32,701 nt of DNA from NCBI GenBank assembly GCA_003427395.1, contig BFEA01000013.1, forward strand, positions 2,516,308-2,549,008, read 5' to 3'. The notes under the pieces are model-generated. The model was not told the DNA's origin, made no database searches, and worked only from the letters and a program-made list of their open reading frames with translations. Below are positions 19,519-30,827 of this stretch, piece after piece. Positions within the stretch are counted from its first letter, which is position 1. Every line of letters starts with the position of its first letter. The stretch is from Chara braunii (lineage: Eukaryota; Streptophyta; Charophyceae; Charales; Characeae). The position numbers and the translations under genes were made by a program.

Positions 19519-20690
19519 TGTTATGATTTTGGTTGTCTGTTGATTGAAGACCAACACTTGCTCACATAGACTCCCACGTATGCCCATATATATTCACAGA
19601 AGGAAGGGGAGAGGATAGGAGTATCACGCCGCACAGGGAGAGAAACACAGTGGAAGACTTGACCATGCGATATGGCAGGGTACACTGAAAGTGCAATTCA
19701 CTCCGCTCAATCCTCACAACCAGTCATAAAGGAAAGCCGAGTAGATCACATACAAGAAACAATGAAGCAATGATAGTTTGAACCCAGTATCAACAATGTT
19801 TATTATACTCAGAGTCTCAAATTGTCAGAATAACTTGAGAACTATGATCCCCAACCTTGATGAACCGCTATCACTACCCCAGAGTCCTTGAAACATCAAG
19901 CGCCACCCAGAAACAGCCTCCAAAGGGAAGCGCCACCCTGAAACAGGCCTCTGAGGCCAAGCGCCACTCAGAGGATGAAGGAGAAGACCAACACCACAAT
20001 ATCTGATGATGACGATGTGTCGAAAGACTTCTCGGGTGGAAGTCTGCAGCAGCGCCACCACTCCTGACAAGATGATCTCTGAGGAAGATGCTGCAGCTGT
20101 AGCTGCAACGCCACTACCCTGGAACCCATTCCGGAGGAGGGTCCAACAGGGCAGGCCTCAATAACCCAGACCCCTGTACAGCCCCGCGTGCTGACAGAGT
20201 ACAGCGCCAACTATGGTCGGCGCTTCAAAGGTCTAGCTATGTTTGTCTCCCTCAACGCTGAGCCGTCACCACTTCCAGTTCACGCGTTGCACATCAGCGA
20301 TGTACTCGGTACCAACTGCCAAAAGCCCTGAACCGATGTGCCCATCCTATCTATAGTCTAAACTAGCCTAAACTCCACCTAGACCGGACTGACTGACCGA
20401 CTGGTACGGTTTCTGTTTCGGCCTCTAGGGCCTCTCCCAACCCGACTATAGGCTATAGGACCATCTAGCAGCTTAGGCCCTTAGGGCCTGTTTGTCCTAG
20501 GGGTAGCCTGGGCCTGCTATTCGCAGTTAGGATAGCTGTAGGAATTCCAGTTAGTATGGGCCTATATTTTTTTCACAAGCAGGTCTCTCGGTTAGCCCTC
20601 AACCAAAAAAAATTGCAAATCTGAACTACAGATGGTACAACCTCGACAAGAGAGAGGCTACAAGCGACCAGAAACCAGCAAGTCATTGCA
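19519..20690 (-). repeat. Element D 3' LTR
   Basis: It runs from TGTTATGATT to AGTCATTGCA on the + strand (1172 bp) and matches 27470-28733 along its length. The shorter length reflects several indels, including loss of a block equivalent to about 27810-27840 of the other LTR. Confidence 0.92.
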
Positions 20691-20708
20691 GACCTACCCT
20701 CCCCCGGA
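20691..20708 (-). other. Element D polypurine tract
   Basis: On the sense strand a purine-rich stretch containing CCGGGGGAGGGTAGG precedes the LTR start TGCAATGACT. It is interrupted by pyrimidines, so it is weaker than that of element B. Confidence 0.65.
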
Positions 20709-20756
20709 GCGAGGACCACCGAGCTAGGGGCGTAGGCGTGCAGAACGTTGAAGGGG

Positions 20757-22118
20757 TTATCCCTTCATTGTTGCCTCAAATATGAGGACAACAGACTTCG
20801 CTGTTTTGAGGAGTCCCTTGCGAGTAAACCAGCGATCTTCAGTATGCGGTTGGTAGCAAAACTTCACAAGGTATTCCCTATCTGGTCCTGTACCTGACTT
20901 GTCCTCAATGGACGCCCTTGCCAGGGATAGGAGGACCAAACTGAGGAGGCCTGTCTGGAAATGCATCAACTGATGTAAATGGTAACAACCTAGTATGAAA
21001 GACGGGGTAGGTTTGTAGATGCAGAGGGACATCCACTGTACAGGATGGTCCAAAAGGATCAGCTCCCACTGTATCTAAGACCTGCCATAGACCCATATAT
21101 CATGGCAACAACTTTGGTGAAATGTCCTCCTCTCGTGACAACTCATAGCTGAGTACCCACACCGAGTCACCTGTGCGAATAGTCGAGGGTCGTTTGTGCT
21201 TATTACCCTGCTGAATCATAGTCTTTAGGGCTTTCAGCAGGTTAGCACGGGCGCGCTCTGTCCACGAGGTAATGCCTGGTGAACTGTGCAGTTCCACGTG
21301 TCAACATAGGGGTAGCCTGTCATCGAGAGGCCGTGGCTCACGACCCTAGTGCAACCGGTAGGGTGTGAAGCCTGTGTAGGAGTGTACAGAAGTGTTGTAC
21401 ACAAGTTGTGCACGACTCAAATGGAGATCCCAGTCCTGCTGATCTGGACTGATCACATGACGCAGCAACTGAAATTGAATATGGTTCAACACTCCAGCTT
21501 GACCATTGGCTTCAGGATGACGACCAGATGCCATATCCAGGTGAGAATGAAGGAAATCCCTGCAGTAGGATTGCCATTCCTTGTTGCAAAACGTGGGATC
21601 TTGGTCACTGACTATAGAGGTGGGTGGTCCATGATGTGTAACCCACCTGTCAGCGAATGTGGCCTGAACGGCTGGAACGCGAGCCTCAACTGGTAAGGGG
21701 ATGAACTTCGCGTATTTGGAAAACCGATCCACGCAGACCATAACCTGACGCATACCACGAGGTGTGGTCCCACCCAAGTCGGTAAAATCAATAGACACCG
21801 ACTGTGCAGGTGCTTAGGAATTGGTAGTGGTTTGAGTAGGCCAAGGGGAGGTCGTCGTACTACCTTGTTCCTTTGGCACAACTCACAGGTTTCCACATAG
21901 TGCAACATGCCCCTCCTCATTTCCTTCCAGAAGAAGCGCCGCGATAGGGCTGCATACGATTTGAGGGCACCAAAGTGACCACGAGCATCATGACACTCTG
22001 ACATCAGAAGTGTTCTCAGCTTGCGGTCCTGGGGAATACATAGGCGTTCCTCACCTCTGCTGCATGTGTACAACAGATTTGAAACCAGAGTATATCCTAG
22101 TTCAGAGGCAGGGATCAT
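20757..22118 (-). pseudogene. Element D integrase with chromodomain-like tail (broken)
   Basis: Read on minus: the HHCC finger CHDARGHFG and then CELCQRNK (21612-22118); the DDE core from MSIDFTDLGG, the second Asp in VSDQDPTF, and the Glu in HPEANGQAG (21346-21798, another frame, so a shift lies near 21800). The C-terminal domain is read from 21297. The tail EYLVKFCYQPHTEDRWFTRK near 20757-21053 resembles a chromodomain. Stops include those at 21346 and 21100 (TGA, probably from CGA). Catalytic residues are retained while the frame is not. Confidence 0.88.
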
Positions 22119-22133
22119 CCTGAAGATTCCTCA

Positions 22134-23668
22134 CTATAGGCCCAAAAATCGCATCCTAGGCAGCAGACAGGCAATGGTCTGATGAGTCCTCTCTCCAAAT
22201 GAGTTAGTAAAGGAGATCAGAAAAAGAGCGTCAGGCCTACGAGAAAGGGCATCTGCTACTCGATTGTAGCAGCCCTTCTTGTGCTTAAGCTCAAAGTCAA
22301 ACAGGTGGATGAACTGAATGTAGCGAGCAAGCATGTCATTCAACTCTCCCTGGGACTTCATCCACTGCAAGGTGGAATGAATTGAAAAGATCTTGAAGTG
22401 TTTGCCCAGGAAAAAGCGTTTCCAATGCTGGAGTGCTGACACAAGAGCATAAAGCTCTTTCTCATAGGTAGAGTCCTGCAACTTCGTTGTTTTGATCTTC
22501 TTGCTCATGTACTCGACAGGCTGCAGACCATTCTCATCATCCTGTTGAAGTACCGCCCCTACACCATACGGACTAGCATCAGTGGTAAGCACAAAAGGCA
22601 AAGTAGGGTCAGGTAGCTTCAAAACAGGAGCACGAATCAAGATCTCCTTGAGACGTGTAAAAGCCTCTTGACATTCTGATGTCCAAAGAAAGGAATTGTC
22701 TTTCTTTGTGAGGTCAGTCAGGGGTGCTACACTAGAGGAGAAGTTCTTGATGAACTTCCTGTAATATGGTGCAAGACCCAAGAAAGACCGGACGCCACGA
22801 ATGTTAACAGGCTTCGGCCAGCCCTGAACAACAACAACTTTCGTTGCTTCAGGAGCCAACCCCTCTCCAGAAATGATATGACCCAGATAGATCACAAAGG
22901 GAACCCCAAAAGAGGATTTCTCCCTGTTGATCTTATACTGGTTATCACGTAAGGCCTGGAGGACCAGAGCCAGATGTTGCACAAGCTCCTGGACAGAACG
23001 ACTGAATACCAGGATGTCATCCAGATAGACAACTTCGAACTTGTCCAGGTAAGGCCTGAGTATGCGATGCATCTCTGTTTGGAAGGTGCCTGGGCCATTG
23101 CAGAGACCGAACGACATGACCAGGTACTCATAAGTGCCATGTCCAGGTAAGGCTGTCTTGTGGACATCGCCCTCAGCCATCTCAATCTGGTGGTAGCCAA
23201 ATTTGAGATCGATCTTGCTAAAAATGGTACAGCCCTGCACCATATGCAACAGATCATCAATGCGAGGCAGGGGCTCTGTAGACTTCCTTGTTTGAGGAGA
23301 CCATGATAATCCACTCACATCTTGAGCTCACCTTTCCCCTTTGGAACAAAGAGGACCGGTGCCCCAAACTCAGATGTGCTGGGTCTAATCCAACCTTTGC
23401 TGGTCAGGGTCTCCAACTGTTCCCTGATCTCATCAAGTTCAGCAGGTGACATCCTGTAGGCTCGCCCCTTGGGAGGGACCGAACCAGGCAGGATCTCAAT
23501 CTTATGTTTGGTCTGCCTATGGACAAGTCCAATAGGCTCCTCCATAAGATCTGAGAATCGGTCAACAACCCACTGAATCTGAGAGGGACAAGGAGCAGTT
23601 TCCACATCGGTCTGTTTGATATAAGCCACGAACAAACGGGTGTGGTCAGTCTGGTGTGAAATTCGCAT
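22134..23668 (-). pseudogene. Element D reverse transcriptase/RNase H
   Basis: RT fingers are at 23315-23668 (WIRPSTSEFGAPVLFVPKGK), ending at a TGA where Cys is expected before VDY. A frameshift near 23290 leads into the 394-codon stretch 22134-23318 with FSKIDLKFGYHQIEMAEGD, MSFGLCNGPGTFQTEM and an intact catalytic box VVYLDDILVFS. Thumb (IYLGHIISGEGL, APYYRKFI) and RNase H (VLTTDASPYGVGAVLQQ, STYEKELYAL, ending NRVADALSRRPD) follow. This is the best-preserved polymerase in the window. It could be restored to frame only in principle; as it stands it is not expressible as one protein. Confidence 0.92.
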
Positions 23669-24111
23669 AAACTTGCGAGCGAATAACAGTTGTTGGTCGG
23701 ATAGTACTCATTTGCGAGCATACAAGGGCGATAAACCCCATGTCGGTTAGGTAGCTCAACCCTAGGGATCCGCCAGTCGATCCTAGGATTGGTGGCACCA
23801 AGCCACTACATAGAGAAGACAAGGTCAATGGGAACGTTAGGAAACACATAGAAATTCAGTCAGTGCCTGATTTCTACCTGCTTATCAGGTAGGCCTTTGA
23901 CAACAGTAGTGATCCTGACTGTGGAAGAATCCCCAATGCGAACCTCTATAGGTTGTCGCAATCTCACAAGTCTCTGATCCAAGTGTAGCTTACTGACTGC
24001 CTTGGGAGATATGAAGTTGAGAGTAGCCCCACAGTCCAAGAGCCCTTTGATCTTGGCTCTCAGGATGGAGGGTTGAAGTAGGATGAGTTCTGACCTGCGC
24101 TTCTTCTGCAA
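23669..24111 (-). pseudogene. Element D protease (broken)
   Basis: The retropepsin active site is IKGLLDCGATLNFISPKAV (D-C-G variant) in the frame 23860-24111. The frame stops at 23860 after GLPDKQVEIRH, and the C-terminal half is only partly readable in other frames (for example WLGATNPRIDWRIP), with stops. The segment just upstream is duplicated (see 24072-24434). Confidence 0.82.
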
Positions 24112-24434
24112 AGAGAGGAAAAGATCAACCAGGCACTAAGCATCCTCCTCCCACATCTCATCCAACTAAGTCTTCAAAAGTGAAAAACCCTGAAGATGCA
24201 ACTCCAGAAATAAAGCCAGCGAGAGAATGTGAAGATTCACCTTCATCAGAGTTGAAGTAGGATTAGTTCTGACCGGTGCTTCTTTTTTTCCTGCAAAGAC
24301 AGGAAAAAATCAGCCAGGCATTAAGCATCCTCCTCCTCCCACATCTCATGCAGCGAGTCTCAAAAGTGAAAGACCCTGAAGATGCAACTCCAGAAATAGA
24401 ACCAGCGAGGGAATGTGAAGATTCACCTTCATCA
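24072..24434. repeat. 179-bp tandem duplication between gag and protease of element D
   Basis: Two copies begin GTTGAAGTAGGAT at 24072 and 24251. They share AAGCATCCTCCTCC and GAAGATGCAACTCCAGAAAT and end near TTCACCTTCATCAGA. On the sense strand each encodes a Ser-rich peptide containing DEGESSHSLAG. Copies have diverged by substitutions and small indels, so the duplication is not recent. Confidence 0.88.
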
Positions 24435-24495
24435 GAAAGTGAATCAGCACTGGTGGAAGGAGCTGTTGCTTCCACCTCTCTCTGCTCTAGTTTTT

Positions 24496-26005
24496 TTAAC
24501 TAGAGCTGCCTGTAGACCTGCGAGGCATGCTATGACAGTCCTTCAAGAAATGGTCCCCCTCGCATCTCAGGTAGACACCCTTGTCCTTTCTCTTCCTCCA
24601 TACCCCCTCTTGCATCTTGAGTGCATGCCAGGGGAAGGTGGAAGGATCAAGGGGGTCAGCTGGCCAGCGGACGTCACGTGGTAGGGGTACTCTCTGGGCA
24701 CTAGGGGAAGAGGCATGTCCCTTACCTTTCCCCTTGTTGCCGGTTGGTGCTTTCTGGGTTGGGGCCTTGCCCTTAGTTAAGCCCATCAAAGCATCAGCTA
24801 GGGCAAGATCAGCAGAATTTCCAGCAGATGATGAGGCAGTCCCAGGTGGAGGAGTCCCACCCTGGGATGCTGTATTACTATCTGAACCTGAAGCTGCAAC
24901 AGCAAACAGGGCACCCTTCCTTCTTCGCGCCTTTGAGGAGGGTCCCTTCCTTCAGAAGGTGCTTCTTGGACATCGAGTTTGGACTCAAGTGCAAGGCTGC
25001 TCTGCCAAAGGACTGCCAGTCCTTGTGGCCCTGAGAGAACAAAATGAATGAGCAGATCTTGCTCACTCATCTCCAACCCAGGAGTCGATGTGAGACTCTC
25101 AAAGGTGGAGTACAATTTGGACAAGGAGCCATCAAACTTTTTCTGGCCGAGACACAAAATTTTGTTGCTGTTTTTCTGGCCTGCTCCTTGTCTGCAAACT
25201 GCTCCTGCAGTGCCTGCAGAAATCCAGCCACCCCCAGCCTTTGCGCCCCATTAGACATTTCCATCCCTTGCTTGCTGGAGGTAGAAGTGCAACATTTTAG
25301 TGTGGTCCTCTCCAAGCGAGCCAGGAAGGCACTCACCTTCACATCCTGATCACACTTGAACCCACTCATGTAGGTTCGTTGTGCAGTTATCCAATCTGCA
25401 ACATCCACCTTAGGGTCCTCACCAGAGAACATAGGTGGAGGGGTCAGCTTGGGCCGCTGCATGTCAAAAGGAGCTAAGGGATGTGAGGCGGCTGTTGACT
25501 TGGGTGTAGAGGGAGGAGATGTGTGTCTGGATTGTGGGGGTGAGGAAGGTTTCCCTTGAGAGGGTCCAGGAGATGGGGGTAAGGTCAGGGTGGTAGGGAG
25601 GGATCTTTAAGCGTGTAAAGATCAGATCCAGTTTGGAAGAGATGTCATCCATCTTCTTTGAAAGAGCTGAGTGGCTGCTCTCCTGATTGGTAATCCTGTC
25701 GTCCCAATTAGTAATAAAGAATGGTGAATATTATCTTGCAGGAGGATGAATTCATCCATGTCGTTGTTGTGCTAACTGGAACTACCACGTGTCCTGATCT
25801 TTTCCACATCTGCAATCAACAACTTTCTCTTGGCCTCCTTCTGAGTTGATTCTTTCTTCTTCAACTCAGCCTTTAGGGACTCAATTGCCTGGGCCTGCTG
25901 GCGGAGTTTTTCCTCCTGGGCCCGCAGTTCAGCTTCTAAAGGGTCAAGCGAAATCCGAGGCTTTACCTCAGAAGCCTCTCCCTTCCCAGTCTCTACCATC
26001 ACCAC
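24496..26005 (-). pseudogene. Element D gag (broken)
   Basis: The probable start is at 26005 (MVMVETGKGEASEVKPR), leading into a coiled-coil-like Glu/Lys/Gln segment (EEKLRQQAQAIESLKAEL) that stops at 25772. The middle is read in another frame (MDDISSKLDLIFTRLK). The capsid core is MFSGEDPKVDVADWITAQRT, then FLARLERTTLKCC and FLQALQEQFADKEQA (25067-25462). The C-terminus at 24496-24789 is basic, then has YLRCEGDHFLKDC, a zinc knuckle whose first Cys is Tyr and whose spacing is one residue short. At least three frameshifts are needed. Gag family assignment rests on layout and the FSG...W core. Confidence 0.8.
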
Positions 26006-27450
26006 AATTCAGATAAAGTAATAAGAATTGAGTTTTCCATTTAGTACTTGCTCAATTGCTATTTCCTGTCTGAAGAGAGGAAGTTGGTTAGTCTGAGCAA
26101 GTGAGTGCTCAATCTCTGCAGACCACTCGAGGGTCAGGGTCAGTTAAGAGTAAACTCAACAGAAACCAATTTCACGATTTTCAATCCCTGTTTTGACACA
26201 ACAATTGCATGCAATAATTGCAAATCCTGCACCAATAAATTGCAGGATGTAGTCCTTGATTGATTAGCAGTGATTAGAATTTAAACAGAGTGACTAATTA
26301 GTGATAAGCAGGTGTCCACTGATGACCAAGGTGCAGCGATTTATAGGGGATCCTATTTTTAGACCTACCCCACAGACTTCACCATTGTATGACCCTGTAT
26401 GCCACACCTTGGGTATGACGAATTCCAGTAATCATTGTAACTGACTAAGAACATCAAATTAAACTGTGCGATTTTAGACACTGACTGTATACTGAATTGC
26501 GATTTACCAGGGGCGGGCAGAAGTGAATTCTGACGGACATAATTGAAGTTATGACTGACCCTAGTCTAGCCAAGCTTCAACTATGGCAGTGCAAAATTCA
26601 ATTTTGCATTATCAGTAACAACAGGGCCCTGAACACACCAATTCACTACACAGTATGAATCGCAATGCTGTAAAGCAGTCATATATGAAATTTGAGTCAG
26701 AAAGGATGTCAAACAGGGTTTAGTCCAAGTCAAAGGTGAGAGGTAGGGGAAATCGGATATGGTTGTCCCATAGTCTGAATTTCAATTTTCAACTGTCAAC
26801 ACTCTGACAGACCATATTTTGCTCTTCTAAAAATATACCCAGAATCGCCACTCAGGGTAGAGTAAGGAACGCACTTACTTCAGGATCAACTCTGAAGAAT
26901 ATAATGAAACTTGAGCTATGGCTGACTAGTCAACCCTATCTTGCTAGTTTCATCTCCTGTTGATTCCCACTGTTCCCACATACCAAACGTCTTGAAACTT
27001 GGTGATCCAGCAGATTACTCTGAGGCGCTTCACCCCCAATTGACAGATTCAATGAATTTGGACTCCCAGCTGCAGATAACTGACAAACTCAGTGCAGCGC
27101 CACATCACCCTGTACTGCGCTGCTTGGAGATTGGGGATCCTGACCCAATTCCAAAATCACCACCTCCTGGGATCACTCCTATGCCAATCGCCAGTCTATA
27201 GATGAATTGCCAGGCTAAAATTAGCCCCTCAGAGCCTCCCAGGCCTCTGAGCATCAATCGCCAACCTCTCCTGCACAACCCTAGGAAGGAGAGAGTCACT
27301 CTCTGCCCAATTCTTCTCGCCACGCACTCACTACCACCACCCTTACTGACAACAACCCTGAAGATGATGAATCGCCATGAGACTCAACTCCAGTATCTCA
27401 CGAGATGATGATGGTTGCTCCAACTCATCAATCGCTCCAAAGTCTGAATC
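26006..27450 (-). other. Element D 5' leader
   Basis: About 1.4 kb between PBS and gag with no convincing coding capacity on the sense strand. Small antisense ORFs, such as that at 26941-27201, have no recognisable domain. The leader is about the same length as that of element B. Confidence 0.6.
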
Positions 27451-27467
27451 CAATTGCTCCGATACCA
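27451..27467 (-). other. Element D primer binding site (initiator Met tRNA type)
   Basis: The sense strand reads TGGTATCGGAGCAATTG two bases after the 5' LTR. The first 12 bases equal those of element B, including the CGG variant. Confidence 0.88.
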
Positions 27468-27469
27468 AC

Positions 27470-28733
27470 TGTTATGATTCTGGTTGTCTGTTGTCTGAAG
27501 TCCAACACTCGCTCACATAGACTCCCAGGTATGCCCATACATACATAAAAGGAAGGGGAGAGGATAGGAGTATCACACCGCACAGGGAGAGATAAACACA
27601 GCGGAAGACTTGACCATGCGATGTGACATGGTACACCTAAAGTGCAATTCACTCCATTCAATCCTCACAACCAGTCATAAAGGAAAGCCGAGTAGATCAC
27701 ATCCAAGAAACAATGAAGTAATGATAGTCTGAAGACTCTGAACCCAATATCGACACTGTTTATTGTACTGGGAGTCTCGAATTGTCGGAATAACTTCAGA
27801 ACTATGATGAGCTGCTCAGAGATGAGCAGCGCTTCACTCCCCAACCCTGATGAACCGCTATCACTACCCCTGAGTCCCTGAAACATCAAACGCCACCCAG
27901 ATACAGCCTCCAAAGGGAAGCGCCACCCTGAAACAGGCCTCTGAGGCCAAGCGCCACTGAGAAGATGAAGGAGAAGACCAGCACCACAGTATCTGATGAT
28001 GACGAAGTGTCGAAAGACTTCCCGGGTGGAAGTCTGCAGCAGCGCCACCACTCCTGACAAGATGATCTCTGAGGAAGATGCTGCAGCTGTAGCTGCAGCG
28101 CCCCTACCCTGGAACCCCACTCCGGAGGAGGGTCCAACAGGGCACCAACTTCCCTCGCCTCCAGCAGACCTCAATAACCCAGACCTCTGGACAGCCCCGC
28201 GTTCTGACAGAGTACAGCACAGCTATGGCCGGCGCTCCGAAGGTCTGGCTATGTCCGTCTCCCTCAACGCTGAGCCGTCACCACTTCCAGTTCACGTGTT
28301 GCACAGCAGCGATGTACTCGGTACCAACTGCCAAAAGCCCTGAACCGATGTGCCCATCCTATCTATAGTCTAAACTAGCCTAGACTCGACCTAGACCGGA
28401 CTGACTGACCGACCGGTACCGTTTCTGTTTCGGCCTCTAGGGCCTCTCCCAACCCGGCTATAGGCTATAGGACTGTCTAGCAGCTTAGGCCCTTAGGGCC
28501 TGTCTGTCCTAGGGGTAGCCCGAGCCTTCTATTCGCAGTTAGGATAGCTGTAGGAATTCCAGTTAGTATGGCTATTGTTTTCACAAATTTACAGATATGT
28601 CTCTACCGGATTTCCGTACAGGCAAGTCTCTCGGTTAGCCCTCAGCCAAAAAAAAAAACGAATCTGAACTACAGATGGTACAGCCTCGACAAGAGAGAGG
28701 CTACAGGCGACCAGAAACCAGCAAGTCATTGCA
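27470..28733 (-). repeat. Element D 5' LTR
   Basis: It runs from TGTTATGATT to AGTCATTGCA on the + strand (1264 bp), matching 19519-20690 with scattered substitutions and indels. The right end is followed by TGGG, the target duplication. Confidence 0.92.
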
Positions 28734-29151
28734 TGGGCATGAGCTTGGGGCTGGTCAGCGGGGTATGGGGGTGATCTTTGGGAGATGAGGAGAACCTGTG
28801 GGAGAAGACGAGGGTGAGCATAGAGAGGGCGAAGGGAGAGGTGATGTGAGGGCACATACGTGGTCCTGGTGGAGGTCTGCATGGTCGACATCTGCATGTA
28901 CTTTGGTCACTGCTGCTGACATCAACTGGTTGCTTGTCATTTCTGAACGTTAGTGTAGTAGCTGTAGGATCGTAGTCTGGGCGCTCAGCACCAGTAGGAG
29001 GAGGAGTGTCGATTACATTGTTGGTTCTCCTTCGGTGTGATATCAGTGCATTTCGGCTTTCTGGACAGCATACGAGTATCTGGCTTTCAAGTTTCAACGT
29101 GATTTTGCAATTTGGAATTGTGCCGTTTGGCTACTGCTCATGTTCCTTGGA
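28734..29151 (+). repeat. Element C 3' LTR, second part
   Basis: After the second TGGG the sequence continues the C LTR: GCTTGGGGCTGGTCAGCGGGG aligns with the matching part of the B LTR, and the conserved motif GGTCTGCATGG, CGACATCT, GTACTT lies at 28872-28903. Near the end, TATCTGGCTTTCAA and TTGGAATTGT match the B LTR end, and TTCCTTGGA sits where B has TTCCTTGCA. The 3' boundary near 29151 is estimated. Confidence 0.75.
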
Positions 29152-29500
29152 TGAAGGAACTGGTGGTGTAAGCATGGTTTCTGCACGTCGTTGTCCTGCA
29201 ATATTCTGCAGAGACTTGGTGGGGCCAACAGGGTGACCCAATTCATGGATGGTGGCTATGGAAGAGTTATTCATTCTGTTGCAGTCCATTCTGTTCTGGT
29301 TCTCATGTGCGTTGTCATTTGGTGCTTCCATTGTTGATTGGTTAAGCCTCTGTTGAACGGGCTCATACACATTCAGGCTGCCTTTCCTAAATTCGTCAGT
29401 CTGAGGAGGGTTCAATAATTGAGGAAAGCAGTGTGCACAGTGTAATTTGTGTTCAGGTTTGACCTGGACAGTTTTCATTTCTTTCGCAGGTGATGTGTGG
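29152..29500. other. No gene recognised
   Basis: Mixed-composition DNA after the C LTR. A 115-codon minus-strand frame (29131-29478) exists but shows no domain I recognise, and it starts inside the LTR remnant. I treat it as chance. Confidence 0.4.
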
Positions 29501-30060
29501 CATACTGTGCAGCCACACGGGTCTGCAGGGCCCGACCAGTGTCGTTTCAGCCTAAAAGCCTGAAAATGAGGGCCATTTTCAGGCCCTCATAAAGTCGACC
29601 TGCCCTGAAACTTAGGCACCAGACCAGGGTTTTAGCACAGGCCATTTTGGGCCTGTTTTCAAGACAACCTTTGTGTGAACTTCAACGCCAGGGTCTGGCA
29701 TGTTTTGGCATTGACAAGAGCAGCCTCCTGGACGGGCCAGCACTATATAAGACTGGCCTGCCCTTACAGGCTGCAGTTGGTCACGAGGTAGTTCATAGGG
29801 ACTTCCCAGGCACTTCACGAGCAGGAGGCAGGAGGCAGTCTTCAGGATTCGGCAGCAGCACTCTGGAGGAGTGCTGCAGTAGTAGTAGTAGTGTTAGCAG
29901 TAGTCTTCAGCTCTGGGCGCTATTAGGAGCTAGAGTAGCGTTGGAGAGAGAGAGATGGTTGGCGGAGGCCAGGGAGACTTACCTGTGGCGCCATAGCTCC
30001 AGCTTCGTCTTCGATGTACCTGCAACAAGGCGCCACCTTCACAGGTTAGTACCGGACTGA
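29501..30060 (+). repeat. LTR-like segment with a TATA box (possible solo LTR)
   Basis: It contains TATATAAG at 29744-29751, followed by GCAG/GTGCTGCAG-rich sequence. It then has CTTACCTGTGGCGCCAT, CGTCTTCGATGTACC, in the same order as the shared LTR motif of elements B and C (TACCTTGTATTGGCGATGG, CATCTTCAAGTAC). I infer a degenerate LTR on +. Ends and target duplication are not clear, so a host promoter is an alternative. A (GTA)n run is at about 29878-29892. Confidence 0.35.
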
Positions 30061-30155
30061 GAGAGAGAGACAGAGAGAGAAAGAGAGTTCTTGTTCTTCC
30101 TCTTCTAAGTCCACCATCTCTCCCTCACCCTCTCGCTACCTAACTTCTCAGTATC

Positions 30156-30195
<40 letters not shown>
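30058..30195. repeat. GA microsatellites
   Basis: An interrupted GA run lies at about 30058-30087. A pure (AG)n run of about 18 units lies at 30159-30195. Confidence 0.95.
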
Positions 30196-30198
<3 letters not shown>

Positions 30199-30827
30199 GT
30201 GACTTTGGGACTTGACGACATTTGGATCCAGACTCCACATTGGGATTGAGACATTGAACGAGGGGTTATTTGGTGTTGACGACATTCCCATCTTCCCCTT
30301 TTCTTCATCTAACCCCTCTCTTCTTCGTCTGTGTATGGTTGGGGACTGGCGCATTCTTCCTGTGTGAGCGCCAGGCCCCTTCACACCATGGAATGATGAT
30401 GATGTATGTTTGGNCTGCATTGCAACATTGATTGTTCGGATCATTGGAATATTAGCCTTGAGAGAGGTCGGTTCTTGTTCTGGTCTGCACTTTTACAGTA
30501 TGCGACATGATGTGAATGGGTAGTTGCAAAACATACATTTCAGCCATGTTCAGAATATCATTTTGTAGTAAGTATTCCCTTTCAAGACGTTTAGTTTTGA
30601 ACCCAGAACTTTGTGATGGTCATTTTTTTTTGTGGGCCATCTACTGAAGATGGACCAGCAGGTGTCTGCAGCCAACAGGATGATTCACATGGTGACAATG
30701 TTTGTTGTGAAGCTTGTGTTGGCACACACTAAATTTGACTGGCATTGGATATGATGTTGTGTTGGAACACTGATATACATCTGACTGGTCTATGAATTGC
30801 CCTCGGATCTGCAATCCTTGTATGCAG

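Larger units (their letters stand above)
19519..28733 (-). mobile_element. Element D: complete Ty3/gypsy retrotransposon nested in C
   Basis: 9.2-kb LTR retrotransposon on minus: 5' LTR 27470-28733, PBS 27451-27467, leader, gag (24496-26005), protease (23860-24111), RT/RNase H (22134-23668), integrase and tail (20757-22118), PPT about 20691-20708, 3' LTR 19519-20690. It is flanked by TGGG on both sides (19515-19518 and 28734-28737), and the flanking sequences are two halves of one LTR of element C. The domain order is gypsy. Its YLDD box is intact, but gag, RT and integrase contain frameshifts and stops. Confidence 0.92.

Noticed and set aside
29647-30060. 137-codon + frame with a Ser run
   Set aside because: The Ser run is a GTA/AGT microsatellite, the rest overlaps LTR-like sequence, and no domain is seen.
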